From Phallus indusiatus (lineage: Eukaryota > Basidiomycota > Agaricomycetes > Phallales > Phallaceae), in assembly GCA_027605045.1 (NCBI GenBank), contig JAQFWX010000138.1, positions 1-64,000 of the forward strand: 64,000 bases of DNA, in the 5' to 3' direction. The notes under the pieces are model-generated. The model made no database searches and was not told the DNA's origin. It saw only the letters and a program-made list of their open reading frames with translations. Both the position numbers and the translations under genes were made by a program. Positions 61,458 to 64,000 of this stretch are shown here, piece after piece. The number at the start of each line of letters is the position of its first letter. Position 1 is the stretch's first letter.

Positions 61458-62902
61458 ATGGGATTTCTCAGGTAATGTTCTGTCATTTTGAGAAGTCGAT
61501 CAACTCAGATTTTGTTAGGTTGGCGGTGTGCGTAGGAGGGGTTTATTCGATGTTTCTGGTAAGCAACGTTATATTAACTCATAGACTATTTAATACTAAT
61601 TCGGATATTAGATATGGGCAATAGCTCAAGAGAGGCGTATGTCATTACTTCTAATCCATTTCCTATGAGTTAATGTTCTCTCCAGTATCAGTTCCTTTCG
61701 TCTCGAAATATGATTCCTCCCAATCAGCGAAATTCACCTCCTCGCTCGTCATTGGGTTATGTCAAAGTGTACTTAGTACACTATCCTCATTCATTTACAT
61801 CATGCTCCGGCGGAAGCCAGGAAGTACGCTTAGACAAACCTTTGGATTAGACGACAGTAGAAGCATACATCACACCAACGGGAATACCGAAAATGGTCAT
61901 GCACATCATAATGGGAATCCACTCTCGTCAAAATCTTCTTCATCGCGAGGACGCGTTCTCGCTTGGTCGTACTTTCGAACGTCTCTTCTCATCACCACTG
62001 CAGCGCCATTCGGATTTGCGGCCCTTGCCCATATTTCATACCCAACCATGGTCCTTGGAAAATCATGCAAACTTGTCCCAGTTCTTATTATGAACGTTCT
62101 GCTATATCGTCGACGTTTTGCTCCCCATAAATATCTTGTGGTAGCTATGGTCACAGCTGGTATAACAATGTTCATGTTCTTCGGGTCAGAATCTGCGGCG
62201 GCAGCGTCCAAACATGCGTCAAAAGCATCACAATGCGGAGGCGGCAGTAGCTTTATTGGATTGTTATACCTTTTCATTAATCTAGCACTGGACGGTACCA
62301 TCAACTCAACTCAGGATGAAATATTCTCTCGTCATAAAGTTACAGGCCAGCAGATGATGTTCTTCATCAATCTTTTCGGATCCTTCATTTCGTTATTTTT
62401 GGCATCTCTTCCTTTGCCTTATATTCCTGTCTTGCATCCCTCGCACGCTACAGAGTCGGAATTGGCAAGCGCCTTGAGATTTATAGAAACTCATCCCGGT
62501 GTCATCAAGCCATTGGCGCAATTCGCTTTCACCGGTGCTTTGGGACAGCTATTTATTTTCGAGACTCTACAGCATTTTGGATCATTAACCCTTGTGTAAG
62601 TGATAGCCATAATCTCAACCAGTCAATACTAATTCGACTGTTTAGCATGATAACACTAACTCGCAAAATGTTCACTATGATTTTATCAGTCGTCGTTTAT
62701 AATCACTCTCTGGCTGCGGGCCAATGGTTGGGAGCAACAACTGTTTTCGCTGGAATCACCGTTGAGGCATGGGTTAAACGAAAAGGTATTGTTATGCGAA
62801 TATTATTTTTCTATGCTTTAATGACTAACGATAACATGGACAGAAATACATGCCAAGAGAGTTTTGCAAGAGAAGGAAAAGGCACAAATCAAACAGCTTT
62901 AG
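61458..62902 (+). CDS. HUT1: UDP-sugar transporter HUT1 (SLC35B1 family)
   Basis: An ER nucleotide-sugar (UDP-Gal/UDP-Glc) transporter of the drug/metabolite transporter fold. Exon 1 is MGFLR, joined to [20 protein letters not shown] and [20 protein letters not shown]. Core helices: [20 protein letters not shown] (the highly conserved KSCK motif), [33 protein letters not shown]. The second half has [60 protein letters not shown] and [21 protein letters not shown] ~35-residue His/Asn/Ser linker interrupts the first loop. The C-terminus is basic ([16 protein letters not shown]), consistent with ER retention of the family. Five introns; the last joins KRK to EIHAKR. Confidence 0.92.
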
Positions 62903-62986
62903 AATTACTCAGTATTAAAAAACAAATATTTCAAGCGCCAAACTAATACCACTATGGCGCGTGATGTCATTAGATGTACCAAATTA

Positions 62987-64000
62987 TTATAACATTTCCG
63001 TATCCTCCATATCATTCATTGTCCGTTTTTGCCCTTGCAATGCGCGTCTTCGCTCTTCAGCCCTGGCGCACAAATCGGGTCAGGTGTTTGATCCATGAAA
63101 TCAAATCATGTCACTGAGGGAATATCTTACCTTAAAGCCTCGTTCTCATCTTCTAGTTCCCGTTTCCTCCGAGAAGCAACACCTGAACTCACGTTAGACT
63201 GAGCCGCAATTGCATGACTGGCGCGATATATAGATTCGTATTCCTATTCCAAAAAAAAAGTCGACATTGACAGTCCCGGAAGTATAGCATGTGCGTACTT
63301 TGATTTGTGTTAAAAACCCTGAATTTGGAGAGATGCAATATCGCCGATTTTGCACGAGGTGTAGAGCATCCTCGTGATTTAGATTGTAATGCTCCATCAC
63401 GAACATTATTACGAATGACGGCGACAGCGAAATCCCACCTTTTAGAATTTAACGACTTTGATAAAACCTTGACCAAAGGGGGGAAAACACTTGCCATTAC
63501 AATGAACTAATACACGACCGCCGTTTCCAATCGCATTATATATGAACTGCTTTGCACTTGAAGTTGCATGAGCATTATTCCACACTCACACGACACAGTA
63601 TAAGCTTACGGCGGGAAAATTTGAATTAGGTTCTGTTCTTCAGTATCTTGTACATCTAACACCAAATATTGGAATTGATCAGGGAATCGGGGCTTTACAG
63701 AAAAGGCTTCTTTTGCATCCCGAATACAGACACTGATCGGGCAAAATAAGACACGGTATGGTGACAGTTTGAAGGAAGAACGGAACATACATGTGCGTTA
63801 TTCCAAGCTGTTTCAGGGTATCTAATGACTTTGAGACGGCGAAAGGACCTAAAAACAAGTTTTGTATGATCTCTTGGCATTCGCGCCTCATTTCATATCT
63901 GGTACGTGTTCAGCGGGGAAAGTTGGTGTTCGTGTCTATGCGTGCATTAAAGTAATCTTATTGGCGCGTACCTCCATTCGAGTTCACCTGGTGCCTTGAT
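62987..64000 (-). CDS. STYX-like dual-specificity phosphatase homologue (5' end beyond window)
   Basis: Partial: the gene starts beyond the right edge. Visible blocks are PGELEW, then YEMRRECQEIIQNLFLGPFA, DTLKQLGITH, ICIRDAKEAFSVKPRF, FPDQFQYLVLDVQDTEEQNL and GGRVLVHCNGGISLSPSFVI. The last blocks are EHYNLNHEDALHLVQNRRYC, ISPNSGFLTQIKEYESIY and a basic tail ending DMEDTEML. These match STYX (serine/threonine/tyrosine-interacting protein) along their length. The active-site loop HCxxxxxR reads HCNGGISL: the Cys is present but the Arg is Leu. STYX itself keeps Arg and lacks Cys, so both would be inactive. The intron inside this loop (63439-63494) begins GC (gcaagt), a GC-AG intron. A phosphobinding, noncatalytic role is inferred. 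Confidence 0.82.

Overview
The window is a gene-dense stretch of a filamentous fungal nuclear genome, most likely an agaricomycete (mushroom-forming basidiomycete). The evidence is: many short GT-AG introns of about 50-70 bp in nearly every gene; short intergenic spaces; a FunK1/PKL-type kinase-like gene, F-box genes, a fungal DUF4203-like membrane protein, a FAS1 adhesin and an O-methylsterigmatocystin-oxidoreductase-like P450; and clear eukaryotic housekeeping genes. There is no operon structure, and I saw no tRNA, rRNA, CRISPR array or intact transposon. CDS coordinates below are genomic spans from start to stop codon; introns lie inside them. I inferred splice sites by reading the sequence, so single junctions can be wrong.

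Layout, left to right. 0.25-7.3 kb: S9 serine peptidase (-), GPI-anchored fasciclin-domain protein (+), MAK11/PAK1IP1 WD40 ribosome-assembly factor (-). 7.5-15.3 kb: POL1, the DNA polymerase alpha catalytic subunit (-), a small coiled-coil gene built from a 21-bp repeat (+), a ZIP9-like zinc transporter (+). 16.8-21.3 kb: a kinase-like gene that has lost its catalytic aspartate (-) and an F-box-like gene (-). 22.4-28.9 kb: a DHX33/Dhr2-type DEAH helicase (+), the spliceosome factor ISY1 (-), a DUF4203-like membrane protein (+). 29.1-36.6 kb: SCC2/Mis4, the cohesin loader (-). 37.2-45.3 kb: a second F-box protein (+), a FIST-domain protein (+), a Vip1-type RRM protein (+), a coiled-coil protein with a cysteine cluster (+). 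45.3-47.1 kb: one intact and one decayed copy of an unrecognised gene family (-). 48.0-58.0 kb: ribosomal protein L7 (-), a cytochrome P450 (+), SMC1 (-). 58.7-61.0 kb: a decayed and an intact copy of the same unrecognised family (-). 61.5-64 kb: a HUT1-type nucleotide-sugar transporter (+) and a STYX-like dual-specificity phosphatase homologue (-) that runs off the right edge.

Functional themes. Chromosome replication and cohesion are represented by POL1, SCC2 and SMC1. Ribosome and RNA processing are represented by MAK11, the DHX33/Dhr2 helicase, RPL7, ISY1 and the RRM protein. These are probably chance neighbours rather than a pathway cluster. The accessory content is a set of fast-evolving genes: two degenerate signalling enzymes (pseudokinase, pseudophosphatase), the coiled-coil repeat gene, and the four-copy unknown family at about 45-61 kb. 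That family is the best candidate for something undescribed. It occurs as two separated, same-orientation pairs, each an intact gene followed by a pseudogene, with identical intron positions and phases.
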